This document shows, in pieces, positions 52,665 to 60,997 of a DNA stretch of 64,000 bases (position 1 is the first letter of the stretch; every line of letters begins with the position of its first letter). The notes under the pieces are model-generated. The model did not search any database, was not told where the DNA came from, and saw only the letters and a list, made by a program, of their open reading frames with translations. The position numbers were made by a program, and so were the translations under genes. The stretch comes from Rhizobacter sp. Root1238 (GTDB taxonomy: Bacteria > Pseudomonadota > Gammaproteobacteria > Burkholderiales > Burkholderiaceae_C). Location of the stretch: the NCBI RefSeq assembly GCF_001425825.1, contig NZ_LMDM01000048.1, positions 85,590-149,589 of the forward strand, read 5' to 3'.

Positions 52665-53465
52665 ATGCGATTCCACCTCGGCCTGTGTTGTGCCGCCGCC
52701 GTGCTGCTGGCGGGTTGCGTGCATTCCCCCACGCTTGCCCCGGTCGTGCTGCTCGGCGAGGTGCATGACAACTCCGCGCAGCACGCGCTGCGGCTCGCCG
52801 AGTTCAGGACGCTGCTCGACGCCGGCGCGCGCCCGGCCTTGCTGATGGAGCAGTTCGACCGCGATCGCCAGCCCGAGATCGACCGGTTGCGCGCCGCGAC
52901 GCCGCCCCCGACGGCCGAGGCCCTGGTCGCCGCGGTGGCTGGAAGCGATTCCGGCTGGAACTGGCGTTTCTACACGCCCTTCGTGCAGCTGGCGCTCGAC
53001 CATGGCCTGCCGATCGTCGCGGTCAACGTGTCGCGCGCCGAGAGCCGCCAGGTGATCGGCAAGGGCCTGGCCAACACCGGCTTCTCGGCCGACGTGCCGG
53101 AGGCGATCTGGTCGGCCCAGGCCGGCGACATCGAGGCCAGCCACTGCGGGATGATCAACGCCGCCACTGCCCGCCGCATGGCCGGCGCGCAGGTCGCGCG
53201 CGACCAGTTCATGGCCCGCAGCATCGAGGTGCATGCCTACCGCGGCGTGGTGCTGCTGGCCGGCAACGGCCATGTGCGGCGCGATGTCGGCGTGCCGCGC
53301 TGGCTGGCCGAGCGCACCCGCGCGCGCAGCCGCAGCGTCGGCTACCTGGAAGGCAACGACGTGCCCCCGCCGGGCGCCTACGACCGCGTCGTCGTCACGC
53401 CGGCGCAGCCGCGCGAGGACCCGTGCGCGGCGATGCGCCAGCCCCCGGCGCCCCGTTCGCCCTGA
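52665..53465 (+). CDS. ChaN family lipoprotein
   Basis: 266 residues. A lipobox (LLAGC) ends the signal peptide. The ChaN (DUF399) signature VVLLGEVHDNSAQHALRLAEF with its haem-contacting His, LLMEQFDRDRQPEIDRL, and VVLLAGNGHVRRDVGVPRWL are clear. Campylobacter ChaN binds haem; the family is often linked to iron uptake. The final residues PAPRSP and the stop codon come from a truncated REP-like element (about 53452-53467). Confidence 0.87.
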   Translation: MRFHLGLCCAAAVLLAGCVHSPTLAPVVLLGEVHDNSAQHALRLAEFRTLLDAGARPALLMEQFDRDRQPEIDRLRAATPPPTAEALVAAVAGSDSGWNWRFYTPFVQLALDHGLPIVAVNVSRAESRQVIGKGLANTGFSADVPEAIWSAQAGDIEASHCGMINAATARRMAGAQVARDQFMARSIEVHAYRGVVLLAGNGHVRRDVGVPRWLAERTRARSRSVGYLEGNDVPPPGAYDRVVVTPAQPREDPCAAMRQPPAPRSP

Positions 53466-53467
53466 GT
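53452..53467. repeat. Truncated REP-like arm at the chaN 3' end
   Basis: CCCCGTTCGCCCTGAG is the first half of the repeat arm found at 1-390 and 27105-27312. It supplies the last codons and the TGA stop of the ChaN-like gene. The rest of the arm is missing. Confidence 0.6.
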
Positions 53468-54348
53468 CAGCCCCACGCCTCCTGCACCGCCGCGCGCACC
53501 GCCAGCGTCGCCGGCGACAACCGGTTCTCCGGCGGCGATGCGAAGCAGATCCAGGTGTGCGCCCGCCAGTGCTTCCAGATGCGCAGCTCGCCGTGGCGCT
53601 CGGCCTGCTCGGCCTGGTCCAGCCGCACGACGCCGACGCCCATGCCGCTGGCCACCATGCTGCGCACCACGCCCTCGGTGCTGGCCGAGGCGCCCTCTTC
53701 GCGGTACTCGCGGCCACCGGCAGCGAACAGCGCATCGATGTGGGTGCGCAGCACGCAGCCGGCCGGCGTGCCGATCCACGGCTGCGTCATCAGGTCGACC
53801 AGCGACGGGTCGGGATGAGCCTCGGCGAACGCGGTCGGCAGCGCGACCACCAGGTCGACCGTCGCGAGCCGCTGCAGCTGCAAGCCCGGCACGTCCTCGT
53901 GGTCGGTCATCACGTAGGCGCAGTCCAGCTCGCCGCGCTGAAGCATCAGCAGCATCTCGGACGACAAGCCCTGCTGCAGCTGCAGCGTGACCTGCGGGTT
54001 GCGCTGCGCGAGCCGCAGCAGCGCATCGCCGAGCCGCAGCGCGATCGGGTCGCTGACGGTGCCGAAGCGCACCACGCCCTGCGCCGCGCCGCGCAGCTGC
54101 GCCGCCGCCGAACGAAGCCGCCCGGCCGAGGCCAGCGTGCGCTCGGCGTCGTCGAGCAGCCGGCGGCCCTCTTCGGTCAGCACCATGCCGCGCGGCGTGC
54201 GGTCGAACAGCCGCACGCCGAGTTCGTCCTCCAGCGCCTTGACCTGCGCGCTGACGGCCGGCGGGCTGGTGAACACGCGCTCGGCGGCACGCGTCAGGTG
54301 GCCCTCCTGGGCGACCGCGACGAAGGTCTTCAGTTGATACAGCTCCAT
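53467..54348 (-). CDS. LysR-type transcriptional regulator
   Basis: 293 residues. HTH: MELYQLKTFVAVAQEGHLTRAAERVFTSPPAVSAQVKALEDELG. The effector domain resembles the branch of LysR proteins with GTVSDPIALRLGDALLRLAQRNPQV. It is divergent from an EamA transporter gene, which is the likely target. Confidence 0.88.
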   Translation of the reverse strand: MELYQLKTFVAVAQEGHLTRAAERVFTSPPAVSAQVKALEDELGVRLFDRTPRGMVLTEEGRRLLDDAERTLASAGRLRSAAAQLRGAAQGVVRFGTVSDPIALRLGDALLRLAQRNPQVTLQLQQGLSSEMLLMLQRGELDCAYVMTDHEDVPGLQLQRLATVDLVVALPTAFAEAHPDPSLVDLMTQPWIGTPAGCVLRTHIDALFAAGGREYREEGASASTEGVVRSMVASGMGVGVVRLDQAEQAERHGELRIWKHWRAHTWICFASPPENRLSPATLAVRAAVQEAWG

Positions 54349-54483
54349 GGCAGCGGATTGTGGCCATGGGGTGCCGGGCTGTCAGTTCGGATTTCCTGAG
54401 GCCCCGGTCCGAATTCGCGAATGGCCTTGCAGGCCTGCGCTGCCGAGACTGGCGCCATCGCATCCGTTTCCGTGGAGCCCGCC

Positions 54484-55524
54484 ATGACCCTTCCCCGTTC
54501 TCCAGCCGTCGGCATCGCCGGGCTGCTGCTCGCGACCACCGCCTGGGGCAGCCTGTTCCTTGCCAGCAAGCCGGTGCTGCCGCACGTCGACCCGGTGTGG
54601 TTCACGCTGCTGCGCTACAGCATCGCGACGCTGGGCTTCATGGCGGTGCTGCGCCTGCGCGGGCCGGTGCCGTGGATCGCGCTGCGGCAGCACGGCGCGC
54701 GGCTGGCGGGGCTCGGCTTCATCGGCTATGGCGTGTTCAGCGCGATGGTGCTGGTGGGCCTCGCGCATTCGCTGCCGTCGCACGGCGCGGTGATCATGGC
54801 GACGATGCCGATCACGACGCAGCTGGTGCGCTGGGCGCTCGACGGCCAGCGGCCGACCCGCAGCGCGATCTTCAGCACGCTGCTGGCGCTGGTCGGCGTG
54901 GCGATGGTGTCGGGTGCGGTGACGCAGGCGACGTCCGCGCAAGCCTCGACGCTGGTCGGCGACCTGACGGCACTGGCCGGCACGCTCGGCTGGATCGCCT
55001 ACACCCGCGGCGCGGCGCGCTTTCCGGCGCTCGACGTGATCGGCTTCAGCGCGTTGAGCGCCCTCGCCTCGTGGCCGCTGCTGCTCATCGCCACGCTCGC
55101 GCTGACCGCCTTCGGGCTGGCGCCGGTCCCCACCGCCGAGGCCGCGTGGAACGCGGGGCCGGCGCTGGTCTACATCGGCCTCGTGCCGACGGTGTTCGGG
55201 GTGTTGGCGTACAACTTCGGCGTCAGGACGCTGGGCGTCGTGACCAGCACCGCGTTCCTGAACGTCGTTCCGGTGTCGGTGCTGCTGATCGGGGCCGCGA
55301 TGGGCTCACGCCCGGCGCTGCATGAGCTGGCCGGGGTGATGCTGGTGGTGTCGGGCTTGCTGGTCCACACGCTGTCGCAGCGTGCGGCCTCTCGCAAGCA
55401 AAGCGGGAAGGACGCTCAGCGGCCGGTGCCGGCCGGCGACATCGACAGGAACGCGCTGGTGTGCAGGTCGCCCCGTCCGCTGCGGCTGTTGTCGATCGCG
55501 CGCATGCGGCGCTCGAGTTCGTAG
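54484..55524 (+). CDS. EamA family (DMT) transporter
   Basis: About ten transmembrane helices arranged as two EamA repeats (the first from residue 10, VGIAGLLLATTAWGSLFLASKPVL; the second near residue 165). RhaT/YdcZ-like metabolite exporters belong here. The family usually ends near residue 300; this frame continues with a hydrophilic 40-residue tail that overlaps the convergent DUF3563 gene by 109 bp. The start MTLPRSPAV has GGAG upstream; the Met 63 bp earlier is less likely. Confidence 0.82.
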   Translation: MTLPRSPAVGIAGLLLATTAWGSLFLASKPVLPHVDPVWFTLLRYSIATLGFMAVLRLRGPVPWIALRQHGARLAGLGFIGYGVFSAMVLVGLAHSLPSHGAVIMATMPITTQLVRWALDGQRPTRSAIFSTLLALVGVAMVSGAVTQATSAQASTLVGDLTALAGTLGWIAYTRGAARFPALDVIGFSALSALASWPLLLIATLALTAFGLAPVPTAEAAWNAGPALVYIGLVPTVFGVLAYNFGVRTLGVVTSTAFLNVVPVSVLLIGAAMGSRPALHELAGVMLVVSGLLVHTLSQRAASRKQSGKDAQRPVPAGDIDRNALVCRSPRPLRLLSIARMRRSSS

Positions 55525-55628
55525 ATGTCGTGGGATTCGGCCAGCCAGGCCTCGTCGTAGCCGCGGGGCTGGGTGCCGCCGGCGAATGCGTTGCGCATGG
55601 CGCTGGCGATGGCATTGATGAAGTTCAT
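55416..55628 (-). CDS. DUF3563 family protein
   Basis: 70 residues. The central YDEAWLAESHDIYELERRMRAID is the DUF3563 core, a small helical Burkholderiales protein of unknown function. No signal or membrane segment. Its 3' part overlaps the extended C-terminus of the convergent EamA gene. A 24-bp inverted repeat lies 61-84 bp upstream. Confidence 0.82.
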   Translation of the reverse strand: MNFINAIASAMRNAFAGGTQPRGYDEAWLAESHDIYELERRMRAIDNSRSGRGDLHTSAFLSMSPAGTGR

Positions 55629-55688
55629 GTTCTATCTCGGTCCGTCTTGTGGTCGGTTTTTTCTCAGTCGGTGTGCCCGTCGTGCGGG

Positions 55689-55712
55689 TTAACACCTAGT
55701 ACCTAGTGTAAA
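55689..55712. promoter_or_regulatory. Inverted repeat upstream of the DUF3563 gene
   Basis: TTAACAC and GTGTAAA flank CTAGTACCTA, itself a near-direct CTAG repeat around GTAC. The site lies in the divergent region between the DUF3563 and DUF3616 genes and is AT-rich for this genome. Likely an operator or promoter element, regulator unknown. Confidence 0.4.
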
Positions 55713-55808
55713 CCCTGACGCATGTCCTGTCTGTGACGGAAACCGCTGACCCCCTGTGAATCGGGGGCCACGAAAATGATCGCTTCGCCCGTGCGGCCGG
55801 AGGACCCG

Positions 55809-56786
55809 ATGAAGACGCTGCGATGCCGCTGCCTGGCCGGCCTGCTGTTCACGTTGCTCGCCAGCGCCCATGCGGCAGCCCGGGCTCAGGCCCCCGATGC
55901 GTACCGCGGGCTGTGCGATGCATCGGCCGCCATCGCGCTCGATGCCCGGCATTTCGTCGTCGCCGACGACGAACACAACACGCTGCAGGTGTTTCGCCGC
56001 GATGCGCCGGACGCCGTCGGACGAATCGACCTCGACGACTTCCTCGGCACCGCGGGTGGCCGCGAATCCGACCTCGAAGGCGCGGCCGAGACCGGCGGCG
56101 TCATCTACTGGATCGCCTCGCACGGCCGCAGCAGCGCCGGCAAGAAGCGCGACGAGCGGCACCGGCTGTTCGCGACCGAGCGCGTCCCCGGGGCGGTGCC
56201 GCCTTCGCTGCGCCCGGTCGGCCAGCCCTACACCCGCCTGCTCGACGACCTGCTCGATGCGCCGCAGCTGAAAAACTACCGGCTGAAAGACGCGTCGAAG
56301 CGGCCGCCCGAGGCAGAGGGCGGCCTGAACATCGAAGGCCTGGCCGCGACGCCCGGCGGCGCGCTGCTGGTCGGGCTGCGCAACCCGTTGCCGCGCGGGC
56401 GGGCGCTGGTCGTCGCGATCGACAACCCGGCGCAGGTCGTGCGCGGCCAGCGCGCGACGATCGGCAGCGTGACCGAGCTGGCGCTCGGCGGCCGCGGCAT
56501 CCGCAGCCTCGAACGCGTCGGCAGCGGCTACCTCGTCGTCGCCGGGCCGCCGGCCGATGACGGCAGCTTCGCGCTGTACCGCTGGTCCGGCAACGCCGGC
56601 GACGCGCCGGTGCCGGTGACGGCGGTCGCGTTCGGCAGCCTGCGGCCGGAGGCGCTCTTCGCATGGCCGGGAACCGGCGAGGTGCAGGTGCTCAGCGATG
56701 ACGGCGGCGTGCGCACCGCCGGCGTCGAATGCAAGGCGCTGCCGGCGGCGCAGCGTGCGTTCCGCAGCCTCGTCGTCAAGCCGTGA
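55809..56786 (+). CDS. Exported DUF3616 domain protein
   Basis: 325 residues. A signal peptide (MKTLRCRCLAGLLFTLLASAHAAARAQA) precedes a beta-propeller-like DUF3616 domain: HFVVADDEHNTLQVF, ESDLEGAAETGGVIYWIASHGR and GLNIEGLAATPGGALLVGLRNPL. Function unknown; periplasmic. I chose the Met before KTLRC; an ATG 33 bp upstream would spoil the signal peptide. Confidence 0.83.
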   Translation: MKTLRCRCLAGLLFTLLASAHAAARAQAPDAYRGLCDASAAIALDARHFVVADDEHNTLQVFRRDAPDAVGRIDLDDFLGTAGGRESDLEGAAETGGVIYWIASHGRSSAGKKRDERHRLFATERVPGAVPPSLRPVGQPYTRLLDDLLDAPQLKNYRLKDASKRPPEAEGGLNIEGLAATPGGALLVGLRNPLPRGRALVVAIDNPAQVVRGQRATIGSVTELALGGRGIRSLERVGSGYLVVAGPPADDGSFALYRWSGNAGDAPVPVTAVAFGSLRPEALFAWPGTGEVQVLSDDGGVRTAGVECKALPAAQRAFRSLVVKP

Positions 56787-56789
56787 CGC

Positions 56790-57776
56790 TCACAGCGCCC
56801 GCGTCAACGCCCAGACGCCCTGCACCACCTGCGCCATGCGGCGGTAGTCCAGCGTCTCCCAGCGGTCGCCCGGCTGGTGGTAGTGGTCGTTGCGCAGGAA
56901 GGCGGTGTCGGTGACCATCAGCGCGGGCATGCCGAGCGCCCAGTAGCTCAGGTGGTCGGAGAAGTCGATGCCGTCGAGCGCGGTCGGCGCATTGATCGTC
57001 TGCACGCGCAGGTCGGTGGCACCCGCCATCACCGCCTTCACCCGGCGCGTGAGGCCGAAGCGTTCGAGGCGGCCGACGACCGCGATGAAATCGCCGCGGT
57101 CGCCATACAGCGCCGACAGGCCCGACACCGGGTAGCGCTGCGAGCCCGGCTGGTCGGAGAAGGTGCCGATCATCTCCAGCGCCAGCATCAGGCGCGGCTC
57201 GCGGCCGCTGGCGCGCAGCGACTGCGCATGCACCGCGCTGCCCATCCCGGCCGTGCGGAAGTACGGCGGCTCCTCCAGCGTGTAGGCGACGAGCTCGACC
57301 GGCCGTGGCGACGGATCGCGGCCGAGCAGCCGCGCCAGTTCCAGCAGCCCGGCGACACCGCTCGCGTTGTCGTCGGCACCCGGGGTCGCATCGCCGGGGT
57401 CGCCGCCATGCGCGTCGTAATGCGCGCCGATCACCAGCGGCGCACCGTCCGCCGGCCCGAAGCGCGCGACCAGGTTGCGATGACGGACCTCGCCGGCGCC
57501 GACCTCCTGCGTGCTCACCGCGCCGCCGGATTCGCGCAGCACGCCGGCCACGTAGTCGGCCGCCGCCTCGAGCCGCCCGGATGGGCCGGCCACGCGCGGA
57601 TGCAGGTCGACCGACAGCCGCCACACATGCGCCTTCAACCGCTCGGCGTCGACTTCGGGCGGGTGCGCCACGAGTGGCACCACCCACGGCTGCGCGACGG
57701 TGATCCAGGCCGCGATCAAGACCGCGAGCACGGCCGCGAGCAGGCCGACCCAGGCGATGCGAAACCCTCTTGTCAT
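56790..57776 (-). CDS. M28 family metallopeptidase
   Basis: 328 residues. An N-terminal membrane anchor or signal (about 5-27) precedes a zinc aminopeptidase domain: H119 and D121 in IGAHYDAHGG, D135/D136 in GADDNASG, E168/E169 in YTLEEPPYF, and a late His in FSDHLSYW. These are the two-zinc ligands and catalytic acid of M28 (aminopeptidase S/Y, QC-like). It converges on the DUF3616 gene with 3 bp between stops. Confidence 0.88.
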   Translation of the reverse strand: MTRGFRIAWVGLLAAVLAVLIAAWITVAQPWVVPLVAHPPEVDAERLKAHVWRLSVDLHPRVAGPSGRLEAAADYVAGVLRESGGAVSTQEVGAGEVRHRNLVARFGPADGAPLVIGAHYDAHGGDPGDATPGADDNASGVAGLLELARLLGRDPSPRPVELVAYTLEEPPYFRTAGMGSAVHAQSLRASGREPRLMLALEMIGTFSDQPGSQRYPVSGLSALYGDRGDFIAVVGRLERFGLTRRVKAVMAGATDLRVQTINAPTALDGIDFSDHLSYWALGMPALMVTDTAFLRNDHYHQPGDRWETLDYRRMAQVVQGVWALTRAL

Positions 57777-57872
57777 GCGCGATCCCTCGACGATTCGATC
57801 GTCGCATCGTGCCCACGGCGCGCGACCCCGTGGGGCGGCATCCGACGATCGACCGGTTCGAGGCCGCGAAAC

Positions 57873-58811
57873 TCAGCCGGTCGCGATCCGGCCGCCGGCC
57901 GCGCGGCGGAAGCGCCCCGGCGTCACGCCCGCATGCCGCGCGAACGCGCGATTGAACGCCGCCTCGGAGCGGTAACCCACCGCCTCGCCGACCGACGCGC
58001 TGTCGTGGTTGCCTTGCGCGAGCAGCCGCGACGCAAGCTCCATCCGCAGCGTCGTCAGCAGCTCGATCGGGCCGCAGCCCGCCGCTTGCTGGAACTGGCG
58101 CGCGAAGGTCGCGCGCGACAGGTGGCAGCGGCGCGCCATCTCGTCGACCGTCCATGGCCGCTGCGGCTCGGACAGCATCGCCTGCAGCGCCGGCGCGAGG
58201 CGCTCGCGCACCATCAGGCCGAGCACGCCGCGCTGCTGCGGCTGCTGCGCCAGGTGCGCGCGCAGCGCCAGCGTGAACAGGGCGCCGCACAGCCCGGCGA
58301 CGATCGCGGCCGCGCCCGGCTGCTGCTGTTCGATCTCGTGCGCCATCATGCCGACCAGCCCGCGCAGCCAGGCCGCGCCCGGCGCCGCCTCGAAGGGCGC
58401 GACGATGTGCGCCGGCAGCGCATCGAGCACGCTGCTGCGGCGCCGCCCGGCGAACTCGAACTCGCCGCACAACAGGTCGAGTGCGGCCGCCTGCGGCGAC
58501 GCGAGGTTGGTCTTCAACGGCAGCACCGGGCCGTCGTCGGTGCGGATCGCCGGACCGCGCCGGGCCGACACGCCGCGCACCACATGCGCGTCGCCATGCG
58601 GCAGCACCAGCAGGCTGCCCTGCCGCAACGCGATCGCGCGCCGCTGCGCCGGCAGCCACACCTCGCACTCGCCCGCCAGCACCACGTGGAACGGCGCCCG
58701 CCACGGCCCGATCGCGGCGTGCGGCACCGAGAAGCCGGGGCCGAACAGGCATCGCAGGTCCATGCGACCGCGCAGCTCGAGCGTGGCGACCAGCTGGCTC
58801 AAGGCATCCAT
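57873..58811 (-). CDS. AraC family transcriptional regulator
   Basis: 312 residues. An N-terminal cupin (AraC_binding/cupin_6 type; GPWRAPFHVVLAGECEVWLPAQ and LVLPHGDAHVVRG) and a C-terminal double HTH with MARRCHLSRATFARQFQQAAG and VGEAVGYRSEAAFNRAFARHAGVTPGRFRR. It is divergent from the TehA/SLAC1 transporter gene (about 106 bp apart), its probable target. Confidence 0.88.
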   Translation of the reverse strand: MDALSQLVATLELRGRMDLRCLFGPGFSVPHAAIGPWRAPFHVVLAGECEVWLPAQRRAIALRQGSLLVLPHGDAHVVRGVSARRGPAIRTDDGPVLPLKTNLASPQAAALDLLCGEFEFAGRRRSSVLDALPAHIVAPFEAAPGAAWLRGLVGMMAHEIEQQQPGAAAIVAGLCGALFTLALRAHLAQQPQQRGVLGLMVRERLAPALQAMLSEPQRPWTVDEMARRCHLSRATFARQFQQAAGCGPIELLTTLRMELASRLLAQGNHDSASVGEAVGYRSEAAFNRAFARHAGVTPGRFRRAAGGRIATG

Positions 58812-58917
58812 CGGCAGGTTCCCGGTTGAGACGATGGAGCAATTATCGGAGACCCGCCGGCATTCACCATCGCATCGGGCGTGCCTACAGTCGGGTCATC
58901 GACACACCGTCGCCGTG

Positions 58918-59940
58918 ATGGACCCCGCCATGAACTCCCCACGCTCCACCATCCCCGTCTCGTTCTTCAGCATCGCGGTCGGCCTGCTCGCGCTGGGCGC
59001 GGCCTGGCGCGTTGCCGTCGGGCTGTGGGCCTTGCCGGCCTGGCTGGCCTCGGCCGTCACCGCCGCAGGCCTCGTCGCGTGGCTCGCGTTGCTGGTGCTG
59101 TACGCGCTGAAGTGGCTGCGGCACCGCGAGGCGGCGCGCGCCGAGCTGCAGCATCCGCTGCAGTCGGCCTTCCTCGCGCTGGTGCCGGTGTCCAGCCTGC
59201 TCGCTGCCGTTGCGCTGCAGCCGCTGTCGCGACCGCTGGCGTTCGCGGTGTTCATCGTCGCGCTGCTGGCGTCGCTGGCCATCGGCGCGTGGCTGTACGG
59301 CCGCGTCTGGCAAGGCGGGCTGACGCCGGAGCTCGTCACGCCGGCGATCTACCTGCCGGTGGTCGCGCAGAGCTTCGTCGCCGCGCTCGCATCCGCCAGC
59401 TTCGGCTGGATGCAGGTGGGCCTGTGGTTCTTCGGCGCCGGCCTGCTGGGCTGGCTCGCGATCGAGTCGACCATCCTGAACCGGCTCGGCACGCGCGGCC
59501 CGCTGCCGGCCGCGATGCGGCCGCTGCTGGGCATCCAGCTCGCACCGCCGGTGGTCGGCGGCGTCGCATGGATGGCGCTCGGTCACGAGTCGCCCGACTG
59601 GGTCGGCCAGGCCCTGCTCGGTTACGGGCTGTATCAAGCACTGTTGCTGGCCCGGCTGCTGCCGTGGATCCGCGAACAAGGTTTCACGACCTCGTACTGG
59701 GGCTTCAGCTTCGGCGTGGCGGCGTTGCCGACGCTCGCGATGCGCCTGGCCGCGCAGGGCACGCACGACAGCGCGGTGCACTGGCTCGCGCCGATCGCGT
59801 TCGCACTGGCCAATGCGATCGTCGTCGCGCTCGCGGTCGGCACGCTGCGCCTGTGGGCGGCCGGCCGCCTGGTCCCGGCCATGCCGTCGACGGCCGCACC
59901 GGCCGCCCCCACCCATCCGGGGGTGTCCCTGCCCGTCTGA
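58918..59940 (+). CDS. TehA/SLAC1 family membrane transporter
   Basis: 340 residues (336 if the ATG at 58930 is used) with about ten transmembrane helices in pairs (for example FFSIAVGLLALGAAWRVAVGLW and TPAIYLPVVAQSFVAALA). The pattern matches the SLAC1/TehA anion-channel or dicarboxylate-transporter family. The conserved gating Phe is not checked. Start choice is open; neither has a strong ribosome-binding site. Confidence 0.8.
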   Translation: MDPAMNSPRSTIPVSFFSIAVGLLALGAAWRVAVGLWALPAWLASAVTAAGLVAWLALLVLYALKWLRHREAARAELQHPLQSAFLALVPVSSLLAAVALQPLSRPLAFAVFIVALLASLAIGAWLYGRVWQGGLTPELVTPAIYLPVVAQSFVAALASASFGWMQVGLWFFGAGLLGWLAIESTILNRLGTRGPLPAAMRPLLGIQLAPPVVGGVAWMALGHESPDWVGQALLGYGLYQALLLARLLPWIREQGFTTSYWGFSFGVAALPTLAMRLAAQGTHDSAVHWLAPIAFALANAIVVALAVGTLRLWAAGRLVPAMPSTAAPAAPTHPGVSLPV

Positions 59941-59998
59941 CGCCTTGGGGTGACTTTGGTCGAGCGGCGCGGCAGGGTCCGGCCGCAATAATGGCCCG

Positions 59999-60955
59999 AT
60001 GCCCGCACGACGAGATCACGCCCGCCCGCCACGACGATCGACTGCCGCCCCCCGGGTCGGCGTCGGCCTGCTGGTGCTGGCGGGCCTGTTCGCCGGTTGC
60101 GGGCCGGCCCACTCCAACGACGGCGGCAACGGCATGATCTTCGGCCTGTTCAAGAGCAAGTTCACGACGAGTATCGGTCCGCAGGTCGGCGCTTCGCTGG
60201 TGCGCGAAGCGGCCTGGCCCGCATCGATGCCGGCGCCGCCGGCAGCGTCGTACCCGCCGATCCGCAACGTCAGCATCGACGGCGGCCTGCCGCCGGCCGG
60301 CACGCTGGCCGCGACGCGCACCGAGCACCCGGCCGCCGAGGCCTTCGTCATCGACGCGGCGGCGGGCCAGCCTGCGCTGGCCGTCGTCAACACCTACGAC
60401 CCGGAGCGCCGCACGCAGCTGTGGCAGCTCGACGCCCGCGACGCGCGCCGCTTCGACAAGCAGCGCAGCGCCACCTTCGATGCGGCGCAGGCGAAGTGGC
60501 TGATGTACAGCGCCGAATCGGTGCTCGCGCTGCCCGGCAGGCAACTGCTGATCCAGCTGAAATACCACAAGCCGCAGGCGGCCGACGGCCTGTTCGTCTA
60601 CGACGCCGAGGCCAACCGCATCCGAAGCTTCGGCAACGTCGAACCCGACTGGTCGCGCGGCCTGCCGTTCAGGTTCGTCGACAGCCTGCAGCTGCGTCCC
60701 GATGCCGTGCTGGTGCGCTACCAGACCGACAAGGAACGGCTCGGCCCGCAGCGCTACGTGAACCACTTCGAGCACCTGGTGCTGTTCTCGCCGCGCCACC
60801 GCGACGGCCTCGAACTGGTGAAGCTCGGCCTCGACGACGGCAGCGTCCGCCGCTGGGGCCTGTCGGGCAGCAAGCTCTGGTTGCAGACCGTCGACGAGCG
60901 GGCGTCGCCGCCGCGCGAATTCGTCTGGTCGCTGGACCTCGCCCGCGCGCTCTGA
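59999..60955 (+). CDS. Hypothetical lipoprotein
   Basis: 318 residues. A basic N-terminal stretch precedes the hydrophobic GVGLLVLAGLFAGC, a lipobox, so it is probably a lipoprotein. The mature part is beta-rich (AFVIDAAAGQPALAVVNTYD and FVYDAEANRIRSFGNV). Family not recognised. It is the first gene of a set with a class 3 lipase (42 bp downstream) and an acidic protein, which raises the possibility of an immunity-type lipoprotein. Confidence 0.65.
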   Translation: MPARRDHARPPRRSTAAPRVGVGLLVLAGLFAGCGPAHSNDGGNGMIFGLFKSKFTTSIGPQVGASLVREAAWPASMPAPPAASYPPIRNVSIDGGLPPAGTLAATRTEHPAAEAFVIDAAAGQPALAVVNTYDPERRTQLWQLDARDARRFDKQRSATFDAAQAKWLMYSAESVLALPGRQLLIQLKYHKPQAADGLFVYDAEANRIRSFGNVEPDWSRGLPFRFVDSLQLRPDAVLVRYQTDKERLGPQRYVNHFEHLVLFSPRHRDGLELVKLGLDDGSVRRWGLSGSKLWLQTVDERASPPREFVWSLDLARAL

Positions 60956-60997
60956 CGTTTCAGTGACACGCCCTTCATACGCACACCGCGAACCCCC

